This document shows, one piece after another, positions 1 to 6,286 of a stretch of DNA of 7,373 bases. The translations under genes were made by a program, and so were the position numbers. The stretch is taken from assembly GCA_021823555.1 (NCBI GenBank), contig JAKANW010000131.1, positions 1 through 7,373 on the forward strand. Direction: 5' to 3'. This DNA is from Chloroflexota bacterium (GTDB taxonomy: Bacteria; Chloroflexota; Anaerolineae; Anaerolineales; Villigracilaceae). Under the pieces are notes generated by a model. It saw nothing but the letters and a program-made list of their open reading frames with translations. It was not told where the DNA came from and did not search any database. Every line of letters starts with the position of its first letter. Position 1 is the stretch's first letter.

Positions 1-454
1 GCACACGTGTTTCTCGTTCAGTCCCGCGTTCCTGGTCGCGTTTGGCAATGGCTGCGCGCTTGTCGTAAGCCTTCTTCCCCTTTGCCAGTGCAATTTCGAT
101 TTTGGCGCGTCCATCCTTGAGGTAGACGCGCGTCGGCACAATGGTCATGCCTTTGATGCGGACGTTGTTCCACAATTCTAGGATCTGCTTTTTGTGCAGG
201 AGCAGGCGGCGCTTGCGTCGTGGATCGTGGTTGAAGCGGTTGGCCTGTGCGTATGGCGCAATGTGTGCTTCCATCAGCCAGGCCTCCTTCCCGCCTTCGA
301 TGTCCACGTAGGCTTCCATAATGCTGATTTGTCCCGCGCGAATGGACTTGATCTCACTTCCTTGTAGGACTAATCCTGCTTCGAATTTTTCGAGCAGGAA
401 ATATTCAAAACCGGCTTTGCGGTTGGTGGCAACTACTTTAATGTTTTCGGCCAT
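1..454 (-). CDS. smpB: SsrA-binding protein SmpB (C-terminal end cut by window edge)
   Basis: SmpB binds tmRNA (SsrA) and delivers it to stalled ribosomes for trans-translation in the cytoplasm. Reading the minus strand from the ATG at 454 gives 151 residues that follow the family throughout: NRKAGFEYFLLEKFEAGLVL near residues 11-30, GSEIKSIRAG at 32-41, the HDPRRKRRLLLHKK tmRNA-binding block at 76-89, and the late GKKAYDKR motif at 126-133. No stop codon occurs before the window edge, so only part of the basic C-terminal tail is missing; SmpB proteins are usually about 150-160 residues. An in-frame ATG nine bases upstream (463) would add MNY. I prefer 454 because family homology begins just after it and a -10-like hexamer ends 7 nt before it. 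There is no Shine-Dalgarno sequence at either start. The family identification is secure; the exact start is not. Confidence 0.96.
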   Translation of the reverse strand, partial: MAENIKVVATNRKAGFEYFLLEKFEAGLVLQGSEIKSIRAGQISIMEAYVDIEGGKEAWLMEAHIAPYAQANRFNHDPRRKRRLLLHKKQILELWNNVRIKGMTIVPTRVYLKDGRAKIEIALAKGKKAYDKRAAIAKRDQERGTERETRV

Positions 455-461
455 ATAATTC

Positions 462-467
462 ATTTTA
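462..467 (-). promoter_or_regulatory. -10-like hexamer TAAAAT just upstream of smpB
   Basis: On the minus strand TAAAAT is followed by seven bases and then the smpB ATG at 454, so transcription would begin at about the start codon. No convincing -35 box is visible 16-18 nt upstream and there is no Shine-Dalgarno sequence. The same geometry recurs at two other genes in this window, which raises confidence a little. It remains a pattern match in an AT-rich stretch. Confidence 0.35.
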
Positions 468-618
468 ACACAAGGGTGGATTCGCGGAACCGTCCCAAAG
501 GTTGGTCGCAAGGGGCCAAAATCAGCTCAAGAGTTCAACCTTCAGGACGTTGCCCTCAACTAACTTTTGAATCTCCAAGCCAGGGTGTCCGCAAAGACTT
601 TGGAGTCTGTATTCTTTC

Positions 619-1875
619 TCAGCCCCACTTTAGGATGGCCACGCCCGCCACAAGCCGCAGGATTCCGAAAACGATGAGCGCGGCGGCCAGGCCGATCCCG
701 TCTGCAAGGGCGGGGCCGGCCAGCGAGCCGAACAGGATGGCTGCATTGAGCACCACGTTATACCATGCCAAGTGGGACGGACGGTCATGGGCAGGCGTAT
801 GTTCCAGAAGGTAGTTGGCGTACGCGCCGCCCACCAGCGACCAGGCAAACCCACCGATGGCTGAGAGCGCGTAGAAGTGCCAGACCTGCGTAGACAGCGC
901 CATGATGATCGGGTAGAGTGCCATCGTGATCACGCCATAGCCGGTCACGCCTTTGTGTCCCAGCCGGCGGACGATGCTCTTGAGTTGGGTCGAACCAAGC
1001 AGAACGGTTAGATAGAAAATGGCCGTGCCGATGCCGATCTGGTCATCGTTGAGGTGCAGGTCGTGTACCATGTAAATCGAGAACAACGGGATAGCCAGAT
1101 ATTGCGTAGCATGGAATCCCAACAAAAGCAGGAGTTGGCGGCGGTAATAGGTCTTCCAGATGTCGAGGCGCAGCGCGGCCAGCCAGGGTCGGGACTGGGT
1201 GTCGGTCTCTTTGGCGGGATCAGTTATGGGCGTGGGAGGAAGCGGGGGAATATCGGTGCTGAGCGGGCGCACAAAAAATAGGTGCAGGCTGCTCATGGCT
1301 GCGCCGAAAAATCCAATCCCGAAGATGACCTGGTAGCCGGCGGGGAAAGGCAGGTGGTCGAGGATATAACCGCTGCCGATGGAACTCAGTATGTAGGCTA
1401 CGGACAGGACGATGTTGCGGAGGCCGGCCACGTGGGCGCGGTATTCATTGGGAACGGCAGATGCAAACAGGGCGTTGAAGCCGACCGAGAGCGCCGTAAG
1501 TGGGATGCCCATGTAGAGGGCGATGGCGATCAGCGCCCAGACCTGACCCTGATTCCCAAACAGCCACGGGAGCGGGATCCACAGGGCGAAACCGATGCGG
1601 TAAAAGACCGAAGTCCAGAAAACGGATTTGCCAATCGAACGTCGTTCCAGCCAACGGCCGGCGGGGATGGCAAACATGAGATTGACCACTGCCGAAACGG
1701 CAGCCAGCAGGCCAATTTGAAAGACGGATGCTCCCAGGCGGGCGGCATATATGTTGAGGAAGTTGATGGCCGAGCCGCTCAGAATGCCGAACCAGCCAAT
1801 GTCGAAGTACAGGTGGATGAAGTTTGCCCGGTAATTTTCTGGAACGGGCGTTGATTTGATCAGTCGTTTAAACAC
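619..1875 (-). CDS. Major facilitator superfamily transporter
   Basis: This is a predicted 12-helix inner-membrane secondary transporter of the MFS type. Its substrate is unknown, and drug or metabolite efflux is only a guess from the neighbours. From the GTG at 1875 the product is 418 residues, normal for the superfamily. Hydrophobic segments run the full length, with the first helix near IGWFGILSGSAINFLNIYAA. The motif A loop AGRWLERRSIGK follows helix 2, and a hydrophilic central loop rich in Pro and Thr separates the two six-helix halves. The C-terminus is VAILKWG. The frame stays open to another GTG at 1986 (455 residues), but the extra 37 residues are non-hydrophobic, overlap a nested inverted repeat and reach into the opposing marR promoter. 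I therefore place the start at 1875, where the sequence becomes MFS-like soon after and a TATAAT ends 6 nt upstream. No Shine-Dalgarno sequence is seen. The gene is divergent from the MarR-ABC operon and ends about 160 bp before smpB. Confidence 0.88.
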   Translation of the reverse strand: MFKRLIKSTPVPENYRANFIHLYFDIGWFGILSGSAINFLNIYAARLGASVFQIGLLAAVSAVVNLMFAIPAGRWLERRSIGKSVFWTSVFYRIGFALWIPLPWLFGNQGQVWALIAIALYMGIPLTALSVGFNALFASAVPNEYRAHVAGLRNIVLSVAYILSSIGSGYILDHLPFPAGYQVIFGIGFFGAAMSSLHLFFVRPLSTDIPPLPPTPITDPAKETDTQSRPWLAALRLDIWKTYYRRQLLLLLGFHATQYLAIPLFSIYMVHDLHLNDDQIGIGTAIFYLTVLLGSTQLKSIVRRLGHKGVTGYGVITMALYPIIMALSTQVWHFYALSAIGGFAWSLVGGAYANYLLEHTPAHDRPSHLAWYNVVLNAAILFGSLAGPALADGIGLAAALIVFGILRLVAGVAILKWG

Positions 1876-1938
1876 CGACCGATTATAAACCACGCCTCTG
1901 TGAAATTCGGAGGCGTGGTTGCTTGCTTCCGGTCGGTG
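1873..1938. repeat. Two-tier inverted repeat in the MFS/marR divergent region
   Basis: The inner arms AACCACGCCTC (1888-1898) and GAGGCGTGGTT (1910-1920) are a perfect 11-bp inverted repeat around an 11-nt spacer. Outer arms CACCGACCG (1873-1881) and CGGTCGGTG (1930-1938) add nine perfect pairs, with unpaired gaps of 6 nt (left) and 9 nt (right). Neither side ends in a T-run, so it is not an intrinsic terminator. It covers the putative MFS -10 element and lies about 35 bp upstream of the marR -35 box. It could be a two-site operator for a dimeric regulator, or a small palindromic repeat unit. Confidence 0.75.
1882..1887 (-). promoter_or_regulatory. -10 element TATAAT for the MFS gene
   Basis: A perfect TATAAT on the minus strand sits in the left internal gap of the nested inverted repeat. 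It is followed by six bases and then the GTG chosen as the MFS start (1875), which predicts an mRNA with little or no leader. No good -35 hexamer is present at 16-18 nt; that position is occupied by an inverted-repeat arm, consistent with an activator or repressor site or with a promoter that does not need a -35 box. Confidence 0.4.
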
Positions 1939-1972
1939 GAAAAAGGGGGTTATGCGGACGAAACTCCATGGG

Positions 1973-2001
1973 TTGACTGATTTCACACAAGGGGCTAGAA
2001 T
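1973..2001 (+). promoter_or_regulatory. Sigma70-type promoter of the marR-ABC exporter operon
   Basis: TTGACT (1973-1978) and TAGAAT (1996-2001) are separated by exactly 17 bp, each one mismatch from the TTGACA/TATAAT consensus. The predicted transcription start is near 2008, leaving a leader of about 47 nt before marR. This is the best promoter in the window and points into the regulator and both ABC genes. Confidence 0.75.
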
Positions 2002-2012
2002 AGTTTCGATAC

Positions 2013-2033
2013 TTAACCATTAACAGAATTAAT
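2013..2033. promoter_or_regulatory. Candidate MarR-type operator in the marR leader
   Basis: Just downstream of the predicted transcription start the AT-rich sequence contains ATTAA-N5-TTAAT (2019-2033), an interrupted palindrome, preceded by an extra TTAAC that repeats at 7-bp spacing (2013 and 2020). MarR-family dimers commonly bind AT-rich palindromes of about this length that overlap their own promoter or leader, so autoregulation here is plausible. The arms are only 5 bp and AT-rich, so chance is a real alternative. Confidence 0.3.
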
Positions 2034-2054
2034 TACTTTGCGAAAGGTGGATTT

Positions 2055-2507
2055 ATGCCCTCGGCATCTCCTCCAAAAGAGACTCTCGAACAGACCGTGG
2101 ACCGCTTCTGGGAGACCATCCCACCGTTGTGGAGCATGATACGCTCCCACATCCGCGCTGTGGCGACCGAGAAATTCGGGATCACTGTGGAACAGTTCCA
2201 TGTGCTGCGCTATGTGCGGCGCGGGACAGGCTCCGTCAGTGAGTTGGCGACGGCCAAGAATATCAGTCGTCCTGCCATCAGCCAGGCCGTGGATGTGCTG
2301 GTGAACAAAGGCTTGCTCACGCGTACCCAGAGTAGACAAGACCGCCGTTTTGTGGATCTGGCGTTGACACCCGCGGGCAACGAACTGCTGGATACTGTAT
2401 TCAAGGAGACCCGCGATTGGATGAAGTCCCACATGACGACGTTCAACGCCGGCGAATTGGATAATGTAATGAAAGCGATGGATTCGTTGAAGAAAATGTT
2501 GGAGTAA
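2055..2507 (+). CDS. MarR-family winged helix-turn-helix transcriptional regulator
   Basis: This is a 150-residue cytoplasmic DNA-binding protein, the typical MarR length. Such proteins act as dimers whose binding to palindromic operators is often relieved by small ligands. The winged helix spans about residues 42-110: GITVEQFHVLRYV opens the domain, SVSELATAKNISRPAISQAV carries the helix-turn-helix with its recognition helix near 71-84, and the wing RQDRRFVDLALTPAG contains the family's Asp-Arg pair at 96-97. Helices before and after (residues 10-38 and 110-150) would form the dimer interface. The ATG is preceded by AAAGGTGG (2043-2050), an acceptable ribosome binding site, and by a strong promoter at 1973-2001. 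It is the first gene of a probable operon with the two ABC genes and is divergent from the MFS gene, so it likely controls the exporter. Its ligand cannot be read from the sequence. Confidence 0.93.
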   Translation: MPSASPPKETLEQTVDRFWETIPPLWSMIRSHIRAVATEKFGITVEQFHVLRYVRRGTGSVSELATAKNISRPAISQAVDVLVNKGLLTRTQSRQDRRFVDLALTPAGNELLDTVFKETRDWMKSHMTTFNAGELDNVMKAMDSLKKMLE

Positions 2508-2514
2508 AAAATTC

Positions 2515-2602
2515 GCGTCGAGCGGAGGCCAAAAGCCGTAGCCGAGACGCTGTTCATTCTCATGAGCATTGCGCTTCGACTTCGCTGCGCTCCGCCCAGC
2601 GC
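2515..2602. repeat. Imperfect inverted repeat between marR and the first ABC gene
   Basis: Arms of 13 nt (2515-2527 and 2590-2602) pair at ten Watson-Crick positions plus one G-T. A smaller alternative hairpin, GCGTC/GACGC (2515-2519 and 2546-2550), lies inside. The right half, around CTTCGACTTCGCTGCGCTCC (2574-2593), resembles short dispersed repeats common in Chloroflexota intergenic DNA and shares CTTCGACT with the repeat inside the downstream ABC gene. It fills nearly all of the 118-bp gap; no T-run follows, so it is not an obvious terminator. Confidence 0.55.
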
Positions 2603-2625
2603 GAACACCTTTAGTGAAAAAACCT

Positions 2626-4398
2626 ATGAACCATATTTCTAAACTGGTACGTTTTGTCAAACCTTACTGGCGGCGCAGCCTGGTTTCTTTAGTTTTGCTG
2701 GTTGCTGTGGTGCTGATGGATTTGGCCATCCCGCGGCTGACCCAACGGATCATTGACCAGGGCATCAACGCCAAAAACATGCAGGTCGTTATTAGCACGA
2801 CCATCATTATGTTGAGTATCTCGGCCTTGCAGACCCTCTTTGCGATCGGGAACAACACCCTGTCGGTCCAGGTGGGGGAGAGCGTGGCGCGGGATCTGCG
2901 CGAGGCACTCTTTCTCAAGATCCAATCATTCTCGTTCGGCAATCTCGACCAGCTCAGCACAGGACAGTTGATGGTGCGCCTGTCGAGCGATACGACCGTG
3001 TTCCAGCGCATGGTGCAGGTCTCGCTGCGCATCGGGACGCGCGCGCCGCTGTTGATGATCGGCAGTCTCATCCTGATGTTCAACACGGATAGCCATCTGG
3101 CTTTGATGATCCTACCCGTCCTCTTGGCGACGACGCTGGTGATCGCCTTCTTCGTCTCGCGTATGGGCCCGCTCTTCCGCACCGTCCAGCAGAAACTGGA
3201 CAGGCTGAACACGGTCTTGCAGGAGAACATCGCCGGCGTGCGGCTGGTCAAGGCCTTTGTGCGCGCCGACCATGAAGCGGAACGCTTTGCATACTCCAAT
3301 GAAGAATTCACCGAGCATAACATTCGCGTGATGCGCTTCATGTCCACGCTTTCGCCCGCCATGGGCGTTTTCGTCAACATTGGCATGGTGATCGTCATCT
3401 ACGCGGGCGGGATGCAGTCCATTCGCGGGAGCCTTACGCAGGGACAGATCGTAGCCTTCATCAACTACCTGCAGACTACCATGGGGCCGTTGGGCATCAT
3501 GGTGATGCTGGCGAATGTGGTCGCGGCGGCCACAGCTTCGGCGGAACGTGTCAACGAGGTGCTGGAGACGGTCCCCGAAGTGCAGGATGTAGCCGAACCG
3601 TTGAGTCTGCCCGAGATGCGCGGGATGCGGGTGGCCTTCGATGGAGTGGACTTCCACTATAACGGGAGCAGCGACGGGGCCGTCCTGAGCGGCGTGGATT
3701 TGGTCGCCGAGCCAGGCCAGACCGTCGCCATCCTGGGCGCGACAGGCGCAGGCAAATCGTCGCTCGTCAACTTGATCCCGCGCTTTTATGATGCTTCGGC
3801 TGGCAGGGTCACGCTGAACGGTGTGGACATCCATCAGGCGCGGCAGGATGAGGTCCTGGCGCAGGTGGGGGTTGTGCCGCAGGAGACGGTGCTGTTTTCT
3901 GGCACGGTGGGGGATAACATCCGCTACGGTCGGCCCAATGCAAGTGATGAGGAAGTCGTCGCTGCCGCCAAAGCAGCGCAGGCCCACGAGTTTATCATCC
4001 AGCTCCCGAACGGATACGACACGCACATCGAGGAGCGCGGCGTGAATCTTTCAGGCGGACAGAAGCAGCGTATTGCGATCGCGCGCGCTTTGCTGATGCG
4101 GCCTGAGATTTTGATCCTGGATGACAGCACCAGTTCGGTGGACGTGGAAACCGAGACGAAGATCCAGGAAGCGATGAAGGAAATGATGCGCGACGGTTCT
4201 TCGACTGCGCTCAGGACAAGTTTTGTGGTGGCCCAGCGCATCAGCACGGTGCTGCACGCTGACAAGATCGTGGTCATTGACCAGGGCCGCATTGTTGCGC
4301 AAGGTACGCATAGCGAATTGATGCAGTCCAGCCCTGTGTATCAGGAGATTTACGCTTCCCAGTTGGGGGATGGCGTGAAGCTGGAGGTGGAGGCATGA
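2626..4398 (+). CDS. ABC exporter half-transporter, degenerate-site subunit (heterodimer partner 1)
   Basis: This 590-residue protein has an N-terminal six-helix exporter domain (about residues 15-305) fused to a nucleotide-binding domain. Visible motifs are Walker A GATGAGKS (371-378), Q-loop Q419, signature LSGGQ (475-479) and Walker B ILILDD (495-500). The catalytic Glu after Walker B is Asp500 and the switch His is Gln537 (FVVAQRIST). This is the pattern of the degenerate subunit in heterodimeric exporters such as TM287/288, BmrCD or TmrAB, which export lipids, peptides or drugs by ATP-driven alternating access; the substrate here is unknown. The ATG at 2626 fits the family's start, although the frame is open upstream to a TTG at 2569 and there is no clear Shine-Dalgarno sequence. 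A short insertion near residues 524-529 coincides with a dispersed repeat. The stop codon overlaps the next gene by 4 nt (ATGA), implying translational coupling. Confidence 0.93.
   Translation: MNHISKLVRFVKPYWRRSLVSLVLLVAVVLMDLAIPRLTQRIIDQGINAKNMQVVISTTIIMLSISALQTLFAIGNNTLSVQVGESVARDLREALFLKIQSFSFGNLDQLSTGQLMVRLSSDTTVFQRMVQVSLRIGTRAPLLMIGSLILMFNTDSHLALMILPVLLATTLVIAFFVSRMGPLFRTVQQKLDRLNTVLQENIAGVRLVKAFVRADHEAERFAYSNEEFTEHNIRVMRFMSTLSPAMGVFVNIGMVIVIYAGGMQSIRGSLTQGQIVAFINYLQTTMGPLGIMVMLANVVAAATASAERVNEVLETVPEVQDVAEPLSLPEMRGMRVAFDGVDFHYNGSSDGAVLSGVDLVAEPGQTVAILGATGAGKSSLVNLIPRFYDASAGRVTLNGVDIHQARQDEVLAQVGVVPQETVLFSGTVGDNIRYGRPNASDEEVVAAAKAAQAHEFIIQLPNGYDTHIEERGVNLSGGQKQRIAIARALLMRPEILILDDSTSSVDVETETKIQEAMKEMMRDGSSTALRTSFVVAQRISTVLHADKIVVIDQGRIVAQGTHSELMQSSPVYQEIYASQLGDGVKLEVEA
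4195..4220. repeat. Dispersed-repeat core inserted in frame inside the first ABC gene
   Basis: The sequence around TTCGACTGCGCTCAGGACA is an imperfect palindrome (GTTCT/AGGAC ends) of a type that recurs between genes in many Chloroflexota and other environmental genomes. On the reverse strand it reads TCPERSRRT, a well-known spurious peptide from such repeats. In the ABC protein it encodes GSSTALRTS between the D-loop and the switch position. Compared with the paralogous partner (LMEGRTSFVIAH) the protein has about six extra residues here (MMRDGSSTALRTSFVVAQ). Family membership is recalled knowledge; the extra residues are seen directly. Confidence 0.6.
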
Positions 4399-6233
4399 GC
4401 AATACAACTTCGAACGATCGCCCCACTCCTCCTCCTGACATCCGCGCCCAATTGGGGCGCGGTGGAATGCGGCCTGGCAAGATCGAGAAAGCCAGCGACC
4501 CGCGCCGCGCCCTCACGCGCTTGACGATGTATCTCAGTCCATACAAATTTTTACTGGGCCTGGTGCTGCTTTTCGTGTTGAGTTACATCCTGCTGGAACT
4601 GCTCGAGCCGTACCTGATTGGCGTGGCGATTGACAAGTTCATTGCCACCAAACAAATTGCGGGCCTGGCGAAACTGGCTGGATGGCTGTTGGTCATCTAC
4701 CTGTTCGATAACGGCTTCCAGGCTGCCTCCAGTTGGATCATGGCGACCATCTCGCAGGATGCTTTGCGCCGTTTGCGCCGCGACCTGTTCGAGCATTTGC
4801 AAAAACTTTCGATAGGCTTCTTCGACAGTCACACCGCGGGCGAGTTGATGAGCCGCCTGACCAACGATATTGATGCCATTAACCAGGCCGTCTCGCAGAA
4901 CGTGGTCTCGCTGGTTGCCAGCGTGCTGTCCCTCTTCGGCATTCTCATTGCCATGTTCGTGTTGAATCACTGGCTGGCGCTGGCCTCGCTGCTGGTCGTC
5001 CCGATCATGTTCTGGTTCACGCAGTTTGTTGCCCGCTACACGCGCAAAGGTTTCCGCGATCTGCAAAAAGAATTGGGCGAGATCAACGGTGTGATGGAGG
5101 AATCCATCAGCGGGCAACGCGTGGTCAAGGCTTTCCGCCGCAGCGACTCGGCCATCGAGCGTTTCCGCGCCAGCAACCAAAAGGTATTCAAGGCAGGCGT
5201 CTACGCCAACACCTACGCCCTCATGCTCATGCCGCTGACCAATGTGCTTGGCAACTTCTTTGTCATTGTGCTGGTGGGGCTGGGCGGCTACCTGGCCCTG
5301 CAGGGATTGGTCACGGTCGGACTGATTGCCACCTTCATCGGCTACGCCCAGAACTTCATCCAGCCTCTGCGCCAACTGGCGAACATGTACAACTCGATCC
5401 AGGCCGCGTTGGCGGGTGCGGAACGCGTCTTCGAAATCATTGACATCCCGCCCGAGGTGGATGCCGCCTCGGACTCCCCCAGGCTGGCTGCCGTTAAAGG
5501 AAATGTCCGCTTCGAAAATGTCCGTTTTGGCTACCTGCCCGATACGCCCATCATCAAGAACGTGACGCTCGAAGCCAGAGCAGGCCAGATCATCGCGCTG
5601 GTCGGGCCGACGGGCGCGGGCAAGACCACCATCATCAACCTGTTGACGCGTTTCTATGAGATCAACGGTGGCAGGATCACGATTGATGACCGCGACCTGC
5701 GCGACATACCGAAGCCCGACCTGCGCCAGCAGTTGGGACTCGTCTTGCAGGATACCTTCCTGTTTGCCGATACCGTGATGGAGAATATCCGCTACGGCCG
5801 CCTGGATGCCACCGACGAGGAGTGCATTGAAGCCGCCAAATTAGCCGATGCCGATCACTTCATCTGCCTCCTGCCGCAGGGCTACCAAACTAAACTCTCG
5901 GAGCGCGCCAGCAATCTCAGCCAGGGACAGCGACAACTGCTGTCCATCGCCCGCGCCGTCCTGGCAGACCCGAGCATCCTCATCCTCGACGAAGCCACCT
6001 CCAGCGTGGACACGCGCACCGAAGCCCGTATTCAGAAAGCGCTGCTGCGTTTGATGGAAGGGCGCACCAGTTTCGTCATTGCCCACCGCCTGTCCACCAT
6101 CCGCGATGCCGACAACGTCATCGTCATCAACAATGGCGAGATCGTTGAGCAGGGTACCCACCAGCAATTGTTGGATGCGAAGGGATTCTTCCATCACCTG
6201 TACATGAGCCAATTCAAGGGACTGGCGATATAG
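4395..6233 (+). CDS. ABC exporter half-transporter, canonical-site subunit (heterodimer partner 2)
   Basis: This 612-residue half-exporter has a basic N-terminal extension (GRGGMRPGKIEKASDPRRAL, residues 21-40) typical of this subunit class, a six-helix membrane domain (about 50-335) and a complete nucleotide-binding domain. Motifs are Walker A GPTGAGKT (404-411), Q-loop Q452, signature LSQGQ (508-512), Walker B ILILDE with catalytic Glu533, and switch His564 (FVIAHRLST). The non-standard Gln in LSQGQ would face the degenerate Walker motifs of the partner. The intact Glu and His would form the hydrolysing site with the partner's LSGGQ. The ATG overlaps the upstream stop (ATGA), and a GGAGG at 4383-4387 sits 7 nt before it. 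Stoichiometric co-production with the first subunit is therefore likely. Substrate specificity cannot be inferred; the MarR neighbour suggests a drug or toxic-lipid exporter. Confidence 0.95.
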   Translation: MSNTTSNDRPTPPPDIRAQLGRGGMRPGKIEKASDPRRALTRLTMYLSPYKFLLGLVLLFVLSYILLELLEPYLIGVAIDKFIATKQIAGLAKLAGWLLVIYLFDNGFQAASSWIMATISQDALRRLRRDLFEHLQKLSIGFFDSHTAGELMSRLTNDIDAINQAVSQNVVSLVASVLSLFGILIAMFVLNHWLALASLLVVPIMFWFTQFVARYTRKGFRDLQKELGEINGVMEESISGQRVVKAFRRSDSAIERFRASNQKVFKAGVYANTYALMLMPLTNVLGNFFVIVLVGLGGYLALQGLVTVGLIATFIGYAQNFIQPLRQLANMYNSIQAALAGAERVFEIIDIPPEVDAASDSPRLAAVKGNVRFENVRFGYLPDTPIIKNVTLEARAGQIIALVGPTGAGKTTIINLLTRFYEINGGRITIDDRDLRDIPKPDLRQQLGLVLQDTFLFADTVMENIRYGRLDATDEECIEAAKLADADHFICLLPQGYQTKLSERASNLSQGQRQLLSIARAVLADPSILILDEATSSVDTRTEARIQKALLRLMEGRTSFVIAHRLSTIRDADNVIVINNGEIVEQGTHQQLLDAKGFFHHLYMSQFKGLAI

Positions 6234-6238
6234 TCAGG

Positions 6239-6264
6239 GTGTGTCACCCTCCCGAAGGACACAC
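6239..6264. repeat. Short hairpin right after the ABC operon
   Basis: GTGTGTC (6239-6245) and GACACAC (6258-6264) form a perfect 7-bp stem with a 12-nt loop, beginning 6 nt after the stop codon of the second ABC gene. No T-run follows, so it is not a standard terminator; it could act as an mRNA 3'-end stabiliser. It opens the 382-bp gene-free stretch 6234-6615, which holds only palindromic repeats, a MITE-like element, a terminator and a -10 element. Confidence 0.5.
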
Positions 6265-6286
6265 TTGCACCTGGCGCACACCTGCC

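Noticed and set aside
595..608. Hairpin AGACT-N4-AGTCT just after the MFS stop, as a terminator
   Set aside because: On the minus strand the stem is only 5 bp and is followed by TTGCGG rather than a T-run.
1282..1854. Long plus-strand open frame antisense to the MFS gene
   Set aside because: It is a codon-bias shadow; the product is low-complexity hydrophilic with no recognisable motif, while the opposite strand encodes a clear membrane protein.
1876..1986. N-terminal extension of the MFS protein starting at the GTG at 1986
   Set aside because: The 37 extra residues are not MFS-like, coincide with the nested inverted repeat, and overlap the opposing marR promoter; the downstream GTG fits better.
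3112..4026. 304-codon minus-strand frame inside the first ABC gene
   Set aside because: It is antisense to conserved transmembrane and Walker A/Q-loop coding sequence, is rich in His, Arg and Asp, and has no domain or start signal.
4551..5375. 274-codon minus-strand frame inside the second ABC gene
   Set aside because: It is an antisense shadow of the membrane domain with strongly Gln/His/Glu-biased composition and no family features.
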